A DNA stretch of 64,000 nt from Stomorhina lunata (lineage: Eukaryota > Arthropoda > Insecta > Diptera > Rhiniidae): positions 127,945,983-128,009,982 of the forward strand of contig OW121742.1 of assembly GCA_933228675.1 (NCBI GenBank). Direction: 5' to 3'. This document shows positions 1-9,860 of this stretch, one piece after another. The number at the start of each line of letters is the position of its first letter. The stretch's first letter is position 1. The notes beneath the pieces were generated by a model. It was given only the letters and a program-made list of their open reading frames with translations. It was not told the origin of the DNA and did not search any database. Position numbers and translations under genes: made by a program.

Positions 1-311
1 ACTACATTTTTTTGGCCCGATTTGGCATCATGCCGTTATGGAAAAAAGGCACTTGAGTGGTACTCAAAGAATAATGTCATTTTGTACCACGAGAGGCAAA
101 TCCACCTAACTGTCCAGAACTTCGGCCTATGGAAAGGTATTGGGCTCTGGTAAAAAAGGAATTGAAGAACACAGGAAAGATTTCCAAGAACATGTCCGAT
201 TTTAAGCGCAGGTGGAACACATGCTTCAAAAAGGTATCAGGAGCAACTGTAAAATCTTTAATGGGAAGGTTTCCGAAAAAAGTCGATAATTTTGCAAAAC
301 CCGAGTACTAA
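1..311 (+). pseudogene. DDE transposase C-terminal fragment, frameshifted
   Basis: This is the catalytic end of a Tc1/mariner-superfamily transposase cut by the window edge. In the first frame (about 1-90) the translation contains FWPDLASCRYGKKALEWY, which looks like the block around the second catalytic Asp. The reading then moves to the third frame, where CPELRPMERYWALVKKELK supplies the block with the catalytic Glu, followed by a basic C-terminus ending at a stop at 309-311. The two blocks lie in different frames and the third frame has stops before about 78, so the gene is broken. The open part from 129 is a remnant and not a separate 60-residue gene. The exact transposase family is not certain. 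Confidence 0.72.
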
Positions 312-429
312 GTAAACATTTTAATGCTAAATGATTTTGTATAATATGTCATTATATTTGCGTATTTTGTAGAGTTTTTATATTAAAAGGTTTGATTTTT
401 ATTTAAGAAAATCCAACTACAAATTTTAT

Positions 430-865
430 TTAGAGCACTCTTTATATAAGAGCAAGGGTTAAATGTGGACCTTTATCCCGAACTATAGTAAATTGATTAC
501 AGTTTTTTTGTTTTTTAGTAATTTTTGTCTTATTTAGTGCATTTTGACAGAAGAGTTTGTATGGCCAAATATAGACCGACTTCAACGAAATTTGGTACAG
601 TGATTTTGGTATCTGACTTATGGGAGGTACCATAAACAATTGACGAATTTTATTTATTCAAAATTATCTCTGCCAAATTTCAACAAATTATCTTTAGAAT
701 TGCTTTACATGGAGGTCCAGCCAGCCTGACGAATGGACTGACATTAACTCAGGAAGTGATTCTAAGCTTATTGGTATACTTAAAGGTAGGTCTAAGACCA
801 ATATTACACACATCAGCACAAACTTATAATTATATGTACCTGGGACTCAAACCCGTGCAATAAGT
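430..865 (-). mobile_element. mini-me/Helentron-like element, minus orientation
   Basis: The reverse complement aligns by eye along its length with the complete element at 47432-48064. Shared blocks include AAGTTTGTGCTGATGT, a GTATACCARTARRCTTAGAATCACTT-type block, ATGTCAGTCC, GGCTGGCTGGAC, and TTTATGGTACCTCCCATA. No coding capacity is seen; the 65-residue open frame at 442-639 is incidental. The ends are eroded, so the boundaries are approximate. Confidence 0.6.
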
Positions 866-1404
866 CCAATGCAAATAATGATTACAAAAATTAACATTGA
901 AATATATTTCAAGAAAATTGCAAATAAAGCACAAAGTCAGAAAAAATTGGACTGGTTAAAAAATTTAATTTAAATTTTTTTTTTTTGTTTTTTCAACTGC
1001 TTAGTCTTAGCTTTTTTGCCACCTATGACAATACAATTTTATTGTAATTGTTCTAATTCAATATTATAGCTGTTTATCCCATTATTTGGTAACGAAAAGT
1101 TTTGCTGGGTTGTTAGAATGAGAGCAGTATTATTATATTTTTACTCTCATATAATTATGTATATAAAAAAACAACGATTTAAATTAAACAATTTAATTAA
1201 ATTTACCGGTGGTTTACTTTTAATTTCAAACGATAACAAATAAAAAAATAAGTATGTAAATAATGAATAACAACTTATTTTGCAAATATTTTTTTTTTTG
1301 TTTTTTTTTTTTCGGAAAATATGGTTCAATTAAGCAAGTTCAGATATCGCCTTTAAAACAATACTTTAAAAAACAATAATATTAATACCCAACACTACAT
1401 TAAA
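866..1404. other. AT-rich spacer
   Basis: The stretch is AT-rich with poly-T and poly-A runs (around 970 and 1290). I see no gene, RNA or clear repeat. The duplicated block starts near 1405. Confidence 0.5.
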
Positions 1405-1629
1405 TAGTAAGGGAGTATAATTGAAAGATGTTACATTTATAAAATTAAAATTTTTATTTAAGGAACTTTTTAAAAAAATAATAATCTGAAATTTAAAAAA
1501 ATTATAAATAAAGTGCCATTAGTATATATCCAATTGTTAGTAAACTTTTATCATATCATGCATGCCCCTTTGTTAAGTGCCATTTCTTACAACTTTTTTC
1601 TAATCATACTCTGAAAATAATTTACATAA

Positions 1630-2287
1630 TTAATCAAACATATGGGCCAAATTATATTGCATGTTACTCAGATTCTGTTCCAAGTCATACATTTGATTTT
1701 CCATATTCTTGGCAATATTCTTATTCATATTTGCAAGATTTGAATGCAAGTCTTTCATTTGGTTATCCAGGCCTTTATTGATATTTCCCAGTTGATTTTG
1801 TAAGTCGGTATGTAATTTGTGCATTTGATTATTTAATTGCTCTTTGAATTTTTTCTCATCGAAGTCGTCATTAGTTGAGGATATGGTAGAAAAAGCGCCA
1901 TTACGTGAAGAATTTATACGCGCATTAATTTGATGATTAGGATCAGTAGAAGTTGAGGTTGAGCTCTGAGCCAATATCTGATTGTCCTTGGAATAGCAGA
2001 TGTTAACACGCTTTAAAACCGAGGGATCTTCGCTATTCGATTTCGAAACATAACAACGATAAGCATCAAGAGGACATTCTATTTGATCACATTGCCATTT
2101 ATCTGCCAAAAAAATTAAATTTTTAAATTTATTTCCAAATATTCCTTATTATAAATTCTTTACCATCTGTTACCACAATTCGTACATCCCCCATCTGGGA
2201 GACAGAAATAGAACGCGCCCTCGCCTGCATTATCACAATAAATATGCAAAAAGTTAAAAACATTTTTTTATATTTGATAAAAATCAT
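1630..2287 (-). CDS. Small secreted protein 1 with triple 22-residue coiled-coil tail
   Basis: Two exons on the minus strand: 2287-2164 (124 bp) and 2102-1630, with a 61-bp GT..AG intron (2163-2103) in phase 1; the junction codon GAT encodes Asp42. The product is 198 aa. I chose the ATG at 2287 because the same start, exon length and splice site occur in the two paralogues; an upstream ATG at 2341 would add 18 residues before the hydrophobic segment. Residues 1-25 form a signal peptide (FLTFCIFIVIM core). The mature N-terminus has Trp44 and Cys46, Cys51, Cys58 and Cys77, then a Ser/Thr-rich linker. The tail (132-197) is three exact 22-residue repeats, each with NQM and spaced Leu/Met, and predicts a coiled coil. 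I do not recognise the family. Secretion is well supported; a salivary, seminal or other extracellular role is only a guess. Confidence 0.82.
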
Positions 2288-2341
2288 TTTTATTTTAAAT
2301 TGCTCCCAACTGCGACCTGATCTATCAAGAGCTCCCGACAA

Positions 2342-2381
2342 TACTGACTAATAGATCGTGGAGAATTCTCATTTTTAAATA
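2342..2381 (-). promoter_or_regulatory. Core promoter of secreted gene 1 (TATA + initiator)
   Basis: On the minus strand, TATTTAAAA (near 2381) lies about 31 bp before an initiator-like TTAGTCAGTA (2342-2351). The same arrangement stands before the two paralogues, where spacing and sequence are cleaner. The start codon follows about 60 bp later. Confidence 0.55.
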
Positions 2382-3232
2382 CTAAATAAAATAAACCTAA
2401 AATAATTTGCTAATAATAAGTGCAAAACAATTTTTAAAATAATAATTAATATTGAAGTATTTATAATATTTACGGCACATTTCAATTACACAGAATAAAG
2501 GCAAACTTAAGGGCTCATTTGTTTATCTGTAGGTGGATTTTTGTGAAATACCTACAATTGTTGTCATTTATTAATATTTACTGAATTGTCAAGATAAGTC
2601 ACATTAAGCGAATTTTTTATGAAATCAACGCAACCATCATCTCTGGAAAGTTTCTAGTTTAAGTATATTCTAAAATTCTGGGCTTAATTTCACTCCAATA
2701 TTCAGTATCGGATTCAGTTCATGCCTTAGCTCTTGGTTTTAATCAAGACTAGTCTTCAAGGTAGTTTTTAGATCAAATTCTAGGATGATTTATAACAAGG
2801 ATGTTTTAGAACTTGATCTAATGTTAAGTTTTATTCTAAGTTCATAATCCGATCTTAGATACATATTTAGGTTAAACTCTATTTTTGGTTTGAGGTTAAC
2901 TTGTACAGTTTTTGGTTAAGTATATAAGTACAGTTACTTATTTAGATATAGATAAGGTTCTGAATGAATCTATGCTTTTGATTTAGATCAATGTTTAGTT
3001 ATAATATAGATTTAATTCATGACTTGCTTTTATTTTCGGCTAGTTTTTCGTCAGAATTTAAATATTTTTTTTTTGTGACTTTATTTTTATTTAAAGAAAA
3101 TATTTGCTTAATCTGACTTTGCTTAGCCCAAAACATTGAAAGCAAAATATTTTTTTTTTTACTCTTCGTTTATTATTTTGTTTAACCTTTATGTGCTTGG
3201 CTGTCAAAATTTGAAACATTTTTGCTATATTT

Positions 3233-3478
3233 TTGCTGATACGTGATACTCAATCTACTACATACAATCATAAACTTACTAATGCTATAAACACAATTAC
3301 GGCTACAGGCTACAACCTGTCAATATTAGAATACACGCATTCCAATGGCAATAATTTTTTTAGCGTCGACACAGCCACACGACTACCGACAACCGTTGTA
3401 GCTGCATCCAAAATTAAAAAAATTATTTATGTTGGCGACAATAACAGATTTAGTGCTGTCAACACCATAGAATATTGA
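3233..3478 (+). other. Conserved block of unknown origin, copy in unit A
   Basis: A Thr/Asn/Ala-rich open frame of 81 codons stands out in base composition from its AT-rich flanks. The same sequence recurs at 5631-5792 in unit B, where an altered start and a one-base indel in the AATAAATTTTTTAG stretch break the frame. It may be the remnant of another gene carried along by the duplication. There is no signal peptide, recognisable domain or splice structure, so I do not call it a gene. Confidence 0.4.
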
Positions 3479-4439
3479 AATAAATAAGCGATTTAAACCA
3501 CTTAATATTATTACCCATAAAGACAATGAAGAAAATTTATACCTTTTATATAAACAATTTACATACTTATCAATTATTTACATATATAATGTTTGTAATA
3601 ATATCTGTTAAATATAGAATTTATATTTATTAAACTCTACCTCAACATAAGTAAATTTAGAAGAAGTTTATTTTCAAACTATCATATCTCATACACTTCA
3701 TGTGCTAGAGCTACGTAAATAAGGTTATATAAAAGCCCAGTATGTCCTGCACAAAATTCATTGTTTAAAAGATCAATATTATACTTTTTCGTTTTAAGAA
3801 ACGGTAATTTTTATAAAAAAAATCGGTTGTAAAAATAAGTTTTTAGTATATGAGCTCCAATTATGAATCGGAGAAATTAATATATCATTTGAAAGGTATT
3901 TTCAGTAGCTTTTTTCATACCAAAAAAGTTAATATCGAATATAAACTTCTAAAGTATAATTCTTGAAATTTAAAAAGCCTATACATAACTCTCATACTAT
4001 AAGAGATCACACCAAAATCTTTCTATAAGAAGTTTTTGATTTAGACATACTATCAAGTATAGGGAAACCGTTGATATCGGAGGTTAATTACTAAAATTAT
4101 TTTATGTCATTTCTATCAAAATATAAATTGTTATTTTGTCCATCTTATGAACGCGATATTGGCACAACTCTTAAACAGCTATTTCGAAATGTAGCTGCCA
4201 TCTCAAATGTAGCGTCTTAAAAATTATTAATTATTTATTATTTGAGAAACTTTAAAAAAAAAATAATAATTCGAAATTTAAAAAAAATATGTATGTATGT
4301 AAAAATTAAGTGTTATCAGTATATATGTATATAATTTTTAGTAATCATTTTATCGTATCATTTCTTACAATATTTCTCTAATCATACGCTGAAAATAATT
4401 TACATGATTAATCAAATATATGGGCCATATTATATTGAA

Positions 4440-4484
4440 TGCTACTTATTTAGATTCTGTATGTAATTTGTACATTTGAACATT
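4440..4484 (-). pseudogene. Relic of coiled-coil tail after the gene 2 stop codon
   Basis: Reading on in frame past the TAA of gene 2 gives NVQMYKLHTE. This matches the start of the first 22-residue repeat of gene 1 (NNQMHKLHTD). It is followed by a shifted remnant of the last repeat (AGAATCT..CAATATAAT) and the TTTGATTAATCATG end. Most of the three repeats has therefore been deleted, and the remainder now lies in the 3' untranslated region. Confidence 0.7.
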
Positions 4485-4974
4485 TTATTTTGTCTCATCT
4501 GAGTCTTCACTATCTGACTCATCGGAGTCTTCATTATCTGACTCATCGGAGTCTTCATTATCTGTCGAAGAAATAGAAATAGCACCATTACGTGAAGCAT
4601 TGATTTGCACAATGATTTTATTATTAGGATCAGTAGAAGTTGATGAAGAGGTTTGAGCCAATATCTGATGGTCCTGGGAATAGCAAATATTGACACGCTT
4701 CAAAACTGAGGGTTCTTCGCTATTCGATTTCACAACATGACAATAATCAGTATCGAGAGGACAATCTATTTGATCACATTGCCATTTATCTACAAAAAAA
4801 ATATAATTCTTTAATTTATTTCCAAATATTCCTTATTATACATTGTTTACCATCGGTTATCACGATTCGTACATCCCCTATCTGGGAGACAGAAATAGAA
4901 CGCGCTTTCGTCTGCATAATCACAATAAATGTACACAAAGTTAGAAGCATTTTATTATATTTGATAAAAAACAT
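4485..4974 (-). CDS. Small secreted protein 2 with acidic Ser/Asp/Glu tail
   Basis: Exons 4974-4851 (124 bp) and 4789-4485 are joined across a 61-bp GT..AG intron (4850-4790), again in phase 1 at an Asp codon. The product is 142 aa. Exon 1 encodes a signal peptide (MLLTLCTFIVIMQ core) and SISVSQIGDVRIVITD. Exon 2 keeps DKWQCDQIDCPLD, the four mature cysteines and the VLKRVNICYSQD block. The C-terminus differs from gene 1: it is an acidic DNEDSDES-type repeat of two perfect units and one variant, then ETK and stop. Relics of the ancestral coiled coil follow the stop. The frame is intact and the promoter is kept, so it is probably functional. It is a paralogue of the genes at 1630-2287 and 6971-7378; its role is unknown. 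Confidence 0.76.
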
Positions 4975-5037
4975 TTTTTTTTTTTATTTTTTTTTTTTCA
5001 ACTGAGATCTGATCTATCAAGAGTTTCCGATAATACT

Positions 5038-5073
5038 AACTGATAGATCGTGGACAACTCTCATTTTTAAATA
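5038..5073 (-). promoter_or_regulatory. Core promoter of secreted gene 2
   Basis: Minus-strand TATTTAAAA (5065-5073) lies one helix-typical step (about 31 bp) before TCAGTT (5038-5043), which matches the fly initiator consensus TCAGTY. The initiator is 64 bp before the ATG at 4974. Confidence 0.6.
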
Positions 5074-5630
5074 CTAAATCAAATAAAATTAAAATTAATT
5101 GCTAATAAAAAGTAAAATAAATTGCTAATAAAAAGTGTAAAACAATTTTAAAAAATAATAATTAATATAAATTATTTATAGTTATTTACAGCTCATTTCA
5201 TTTTTATATAAAAAAGACACATTTTAGGACTCATTTATTAATTTGTAGGTGGATTTTTGTGAAATAAAATTGTTGTAATTTATTTATAATACCTCCCTCA
5301 ATTGTTAAGATAAGTCATATTAAGCAAATTTTTTGTGAAATCAACGCAACCATCATCTTTGGAAAGTTTATAGTTTAATTATATTCTAAAATATTCTAGG
5401 TCTTATTCTGGGATTAATTTCACTACGATATTCAGTTTCAGCTCATATTCAGTCTTTAAGTAATTTTTAGACTAATTTCTAGGAAGATTAAGTTGTACTC
5501 TAAGTTCTAAACTCATTTTTTGGTTAAGTATACAGTTATCACTCAATTGATTCAGATCAATGTAGTTTTTCGTCAGAATTTAATTTTTTTTCATACTTCG
5601 TTTATTATTTTGTTTAACCATTTTTTACAA

Positions 5631-5792
5631 CATATACAATCATAAACTTAAATAATGCTATAAACACAATTACGACTACAGGCTACAACCTGTCAATATT
5701 AGAATACACGCATTTCAATGGCAATAAATTTTTTAGCGTCGACACAACCACACGACTACCGACCACCGTTGTAGCTGCATCCAAAATTAAAC
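5631..5792 (+). other. Conserved block of unknown origin, copy in unit B
   Basis: Second copy of the Thr/Asn-rich block at 3260-3420, about 95% alike by eye, but with the open frame broken. It marks the extent of the tandem duplication. Confidence 0.45.
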
Positions 5793-6440
5793 TTTTATAT
5801 AAAATTATGTCCTGTACAAATAACATTATTTAAAAGATCATACTTATATTTATGTCACTTTAAGATACGCTCATTTCTATAAAAAAAAGGTTGTACAAAT
5901 ATGTTTTTAGTGTTGCATATGCAACATTTATGTCTTACTATTACCATTACATAAATATAATGATATGGCATCACTAACTTAGATGTATTAAATAAGTATA
6001 ATATGGCATCCTCATGTTTTGTAATATGGCACTCTCTTGCAAGATACATAAAATAAAGATCATCATTCTTAAACTAATACAACATTTAGTATATGAGTTC
6101 TAAGTCAATTATGAATCGGAGCAATTTATATATCATTTAAAAGGTATTCTTGTTTGATACCAAAAATGTTAATACCGAATATAAACTTCTAAAGTTATGC
6201 CGTATAATTCTTGGAATTTAAAAAGCCCATAACTCTCATACTATAAGAGATCACACCAAAATCTTTCCATAAGATTTTTTTGATTTAGTATGTCTAATAC
6301 TATCAAGTACAGGGAAACTGTTGATATCGGAGGTTAATTACTAAAATTAATTTGTGTTATTTCTATCAAAATATAAATATATAAACGCGATATTGGCACT
6401 ACTCATAAACAGCTGTTTCGAAATTTAGCTGCCGTCTCAA

Positions 6441-6689
6441 ATGTAGCTGCCGTCTTAAAAATAATTAAGTAGCTGACTACGAGGCGACGAAAGCAGTCAA
6501 CGACTTTTGTAGTCGGTGTTCGTGTAGCCTGTTGTCGTGATTGTGTTTGCAGCATAAATGGTGCATAAAGGTAAAAGTTGGTCCATTGTTTATAGAAAAA
6601 TTCTTCAAAAATTGTTATTTTAATCTCATTTATGAAAGACAAAACCTTTGTTACACACAACCACGTTTGGCTGGCATTTTCCGACTTTG
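6441..6689. other. Spacer between duplication units B and C
   Basis: This 250-bp stretch has no match at the boundary between units A and B. It is less AT-rich (GTAGCTGACTACGAGGCG and similar). A 103-residue minus-strand frame crosses it but shows no recognisable domain. Confidence 0.4.
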
Positions 6690-6931
6690 AACTAAATAGT
6701 AAGGGAGTACTCAAATAATTAAAAGTTATGACATTTATAAAGGTATAATTTTTATTTGAAAAACCTTAAAAAATAATAATAATTCCAAATTTTAAAAAAA
6801 TATGTATGTATGTAAAAATAAAGTGTCATCAGTATATATATAATTTTTAGTAATCATTTCATCATGCCCCATTAGTATGAGTAATTTCTTACAACATTTC
6901 TCTAATCATACACTGAAAATAATTTACATGA

Positions 6932-6958
6932 TTAATCAAATATATGGGCCAAATTAAA
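6932..6958 (-). pseudogene. Relic of coiled-coil C-terminus after the gene 3 stop
   Basis: In the same frame as gene 3, beyond its TAA and a second TAA, the sequence reads FNLAHIFD followed by TAA. This is the exact counterpart of the C-terminal YNLAHMFD and stop of gene 1. It shows that the ancestor had the long tail and that gene 3 lost most of it. Confidence 0.75.
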
Positions 6959-6970
6959 TTATATTATTTT

Positions 6971-7378
6971 TTACGAAAGAGTAGAAATACCGCCATCACG
7001 TGAAGATTCGATTTGCACATTTATTTTATGGTTAGGATTAGTAGAAGTTGACGTTGAGCTTTGAGCCAATATCTGATTGTCCTGGGAATAGCAAATATTG
7101 ACACGCTTTAAAACTGAGGGATTTTCGATATTCGATTTCACAACACGGCAATAATCAGTATCGAGAGGACATTCTATTTGATCACATTGCCATTTATCTA
7201 CAAAAAACAAATCTTTAATTTATTTCCAAATATTCCTTATTATAAATTGTTTACCATCGGTTATCACGATTCGTACATCCCCTATCTGGTTGAATGAAAT
7301 AGAATGCACTTTCGTTTGCATAATCACAATAAATGTGCACAAAGTTAAAAGCATTTTATTATATTTGATAAAAATCAT
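6971..7378 (-). CDS. Small secreted protein 3, tail-less
   Basis: Exons 7378-7255 (124 bp) and 7197-6971 are joined across a 57-bp GT..AG intron (7254-7198), in phase 1 at an Asp codon. The product is 116 aa. Exon 1 gives a signal peptide (MLLTLCTFIVIMQ core) and SISFNQIGDVRIVITD. Exon 2 keeps DKWQCDQIECPLD, the four cysteines and VLKRVNICYSQDNQILAQ, then ends at STLS. This leaves only the Cys-containing domain and the Ser/Thr linker, without a coiled coil or acidic tail. The TATA box and initiator are the best of the three copies. It may be a functional minimal form or a recently truncated gene; the intact exon 1 frame and splice sites favour function. Confidence 0.72.
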
Positions 7379-7443
7379 TTTTTTTTTTTTTCTTAATTTT
7401 CTTCCAACTGAGATTTGATCTATCAAGAGTTTCCGATAATACT

Positions 7444-7479
7444 AACTGACAATTCGTGGATAATTCTCATTTTTATATA
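7444..7479 (-). promoter_or_regulatory. Core promoter of secreted gene 3
   Basis: Minus-strand TATATAAAA (7471-7479) lies with its first T at -31 relative to the A of TCAGTT (7444-7449). This is the textbook spacing for a Drosophila TATA/initiator promoter. The same elements stand before genes 1 and 2. Confidence 0.65.
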
Positions 7480-8442
7480 CTAAATAGAATAAACTTAAAA
7501 TTAATTGCTAATAAAAAGTAACATAAATTGCTAATAAAAAAGTGTAAAATGATTTTAAAAAATAATAATTAATACAAAGTATTTATATGTAGTTATTTAC
7601 AGCTCATTTCATTTTTACATAAAAAAGACACACTTTGGGAGTCATTTGTTAATTTGTAGGAGGATTTTAGTGAAATAAAATTGCTGTAATTTATTTATAA
7701 TACCTCCCTCAATTGTTAAGATGAGTCATATTAAGCAATTTTTTATGAAATCAACGCAACCATCATCTCTGGAAAGTTTATAGTTTAATTTTATTCTAAA
7801 AAATTATAGGTCTTATTCTGGGATTAATTTCACTCCGATATTCAGTTTCAGTTCATGCTTTAGCTCCAGGCTTTAATCGTGATTTAGTTATGTTTTAGAT
7901 CAATTTCTAGGATGATTTAGAACTTGATCTTATTTTAAGTTCTATTCAAAAAAAGTTCAAAAATCGATCTTAGATTCAGTTTTAGGTTGAATTCTATTAC
8001 TTTTGGTTTGATGTTAAGTTGTACTCTAAGGTTTTGGTTAAGTATATAGGTTCAGTTTCTTATTTAGATATAGGTTAAATTAGATATAGATTCAATTAAA
8101 TGAAGTTTTTGCTTTAGTTATAGGTTTAGTTATATTGTAGATGTAATTCACAATTCACTTCTGGTTTCAACTAGTTTTCCGTCCGAATTTAAATATTTTT
8201 TTAATTGTGACTTTATTTATATTTAAAGAAAATATTTGCTTAATGTGACTTTGCTTAGCTCAAAACATTGAAAGTAAAATACTTTTTTTATTCTTTTTTT
8301 ATTATTTATTTAGAGAGGCTCTTGAGTGTAGGTTTAGAAATTAGAAAAAAACTATTTTATATTTATTTGAGAAGCTTTTTAAAAGAATGTATTCATTACA
8401 TCAATAATGTTTAACTTCTTATTTTAACTTTAGCTTAATATT

Positions 8443-8800
8443 TTGACATCTTTTTTAGAAGATGTCAAAATATTAAAGACGATTCTCGCATACGGCCTTT
8501 CGTTTCTATATCTGTGGCTTGGTGCTAAAAGGGCCGATTTTAATTTTTTGCTGTTTTGAGTTAATCATTAGATTAGATTTCTTTCTTTACCCCCTTTTTT
8601 GACTCAGAACAGATTTATAAGATTTTTTTCTGGGCAATGTTACTATGATTTTATATGGAAAATAAAAACTTAAAATCAAATTTTCTCAAAACTTAATTTT
8701 TTGATATTGGCCCTTTTAGCACTAGGCCACAAATATAGAAACGAAAGACCGTATGCGAGAATCGTCTTTAATATTTTGACATCTTCTAAAGAAGATGTCA
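8443..8800. mobile_element. Fold-back MITE, 358 bp, palindromic tips
   Basis: Two arms of about 95 bp (8443-8538 and 8706-8800) are inverted copies of each other. They share GACGATTCTCGCATACGG, TTTCGTTTCTATAT and GTGCTAAAAGGGCC. Each tip is itself a hairpin, TGACATCTT..AAGATGTCA. The roughly 165-bp centre has no coding capacity. No clear target-site duplication is seen. Confidence 0.75.
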
Positions 8801-9860
8801 GTATTAAACAATGGTTCCATAGCCCATAGACTTGAACCATTACTTATGGTATATACTATCTCATTTTGTAGGTGCAGTCTTAATATACTAAATGTACCTT
8901 CGAATCCTGTTGATTGTAGATATATAAGTATAAAGCTTTCTTATACAAAATCTAGTGGCCATAGCTATCATAGTTTACAATTTAATAGCTTTTTCCTGGC
9001 CTTTGTGGCATTTTGTGGGTTTTGGGAGTGATTTTTATATGAAAGCTATGGTCAAATATGGACCTATACAATTTGACATACTAACAACTAGTTGCGTAAA
9101 ACTTTTCTGTTTTACATTAAGTCGTTATAGCTATTACAATTGTATTCAATTTATCAGCATTAGTATGATTCCCGAGATATGGTTATGTGGGAACTCTAAC
9201 TAAATGTTAACCGATTTCGCCCATTTTCAATACCCAACCTTTTCAAAATATCGAAAAAACTTTTGTAAAATTTTGTCCCATTATTTTTTTTTTAAGCCGC
9301 TATCGTGTTTTCGTTTATTTTTGTGTTTCCGTAAGTTTTTATATGGGAGCTATGATCAAATGGTGACCGATGAACAAAATTTGCACACTGGCTAGCATTG
9401 ACATAAGACCTTCTTCTACTAAATTTAGTGGCCATATCTAGTATAGTTTATCATTTATTCGCTTTTAAGTGTTTTTAGGTGGAATTTCAGGCTGTTTTCA
9501 TAAGTGTTTTGTCTGGGAGCTATGGTATAATGATCTTGTATAACAACTCTATGCTAAATTGTATCATCATATCTGTTATAATTTGACATTTATAAGAGAT
9601 TGGCCTATGCGAGGTTGTACAGGAGCTACTGTAGACCGATTTAGCTAATTTTCAATACCAACATTTTCCAAGAAATTAAGAATATTTTTGTAAAATTTCA
9701 GTGATCTACCTCCTTTTGTTCAGGCCCTATCGTGTCGACAACAGACTGACAGGCAGACGGACAGACAGACAGACAGAAAGACATCGCTCAAACTTCTTAG
9801 AATTGCAATCTTCTTAGAATTGCATATTAAGAAAATTACAAACGGAATGACAGTCTCAAT
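8801..9860 (-). mobile_element. mini-me-like element fragment, minus orientation
   Basis: The sequence is the inverse of parts of the element at 27355-30272 (for example the TGGCATTTTGTGGRTTTTGG block against 28068-28085). It has many GAGCTATGGTC / GACCGATTTCGCC motifs. A (GACR)n tract, the reverse of (GTCY)n, lies at 9745-9780. The open frames at 8795-9395 are incidental. Boundaries are approximate. Confidence 0.6.

Larger units (their letters stand above)
1405..4205. repeat. Tandem duplication unit A (carries secreted gene 1)
   Basis: This is the first of three diverged copies of a 1.6-2.8 kb segment. The start motif AAATAGTAAGGGAGTA (1403) recurs at 6693. The gene region recurs at 4440-5080 and 6930-7480. 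The upstream flank motif TCAACGCAACCATCATCTC (2627) recurs at about 5340 and 7752. The distal flank GATATCGGAGGTTAATTAC (about 4073) recurs at about 6326. Copies differ by many substitutions and small indels, so the duplication is old. Confidence 0.75.
4206..6440. repeat. Tandem duplication unit B (carries secreted gene 2)
   Basis: Second copy of the duplicated segment. It contains a full gene (4485-4974), the CAACGCAACCATCATC upstream motif, the conserved block at 5631-5792 and the distal flank near 6100-6430 (matching 3850-4200). Compared with unit A, about 600 bp of upstream flank is missing or shortened. Confidence 0.75.
6690..8305. repeat. Tandem duplication unit C (carries secreted gene 3)
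   Basis: Third copy. It begins at AAATAGTAAGGGAGTA (6693) and contains a complete gene and the upstream flank with CAACGCAACCATCATCTC. It stays similar to unit A through the TTTGCTTAATGTGACTTTGC region (8230-8280), then homology ends near 8305. The Thr/Asn-rich block is absent here. Confidence 0.72.

Noticed and set aside
846..862. tRNA box-B-like GGTTTGAGTCCCAGG on the minus strand
   Set aside because: No box A or cloverleaf nearby; it lies at the edge of a mini-me-like element.
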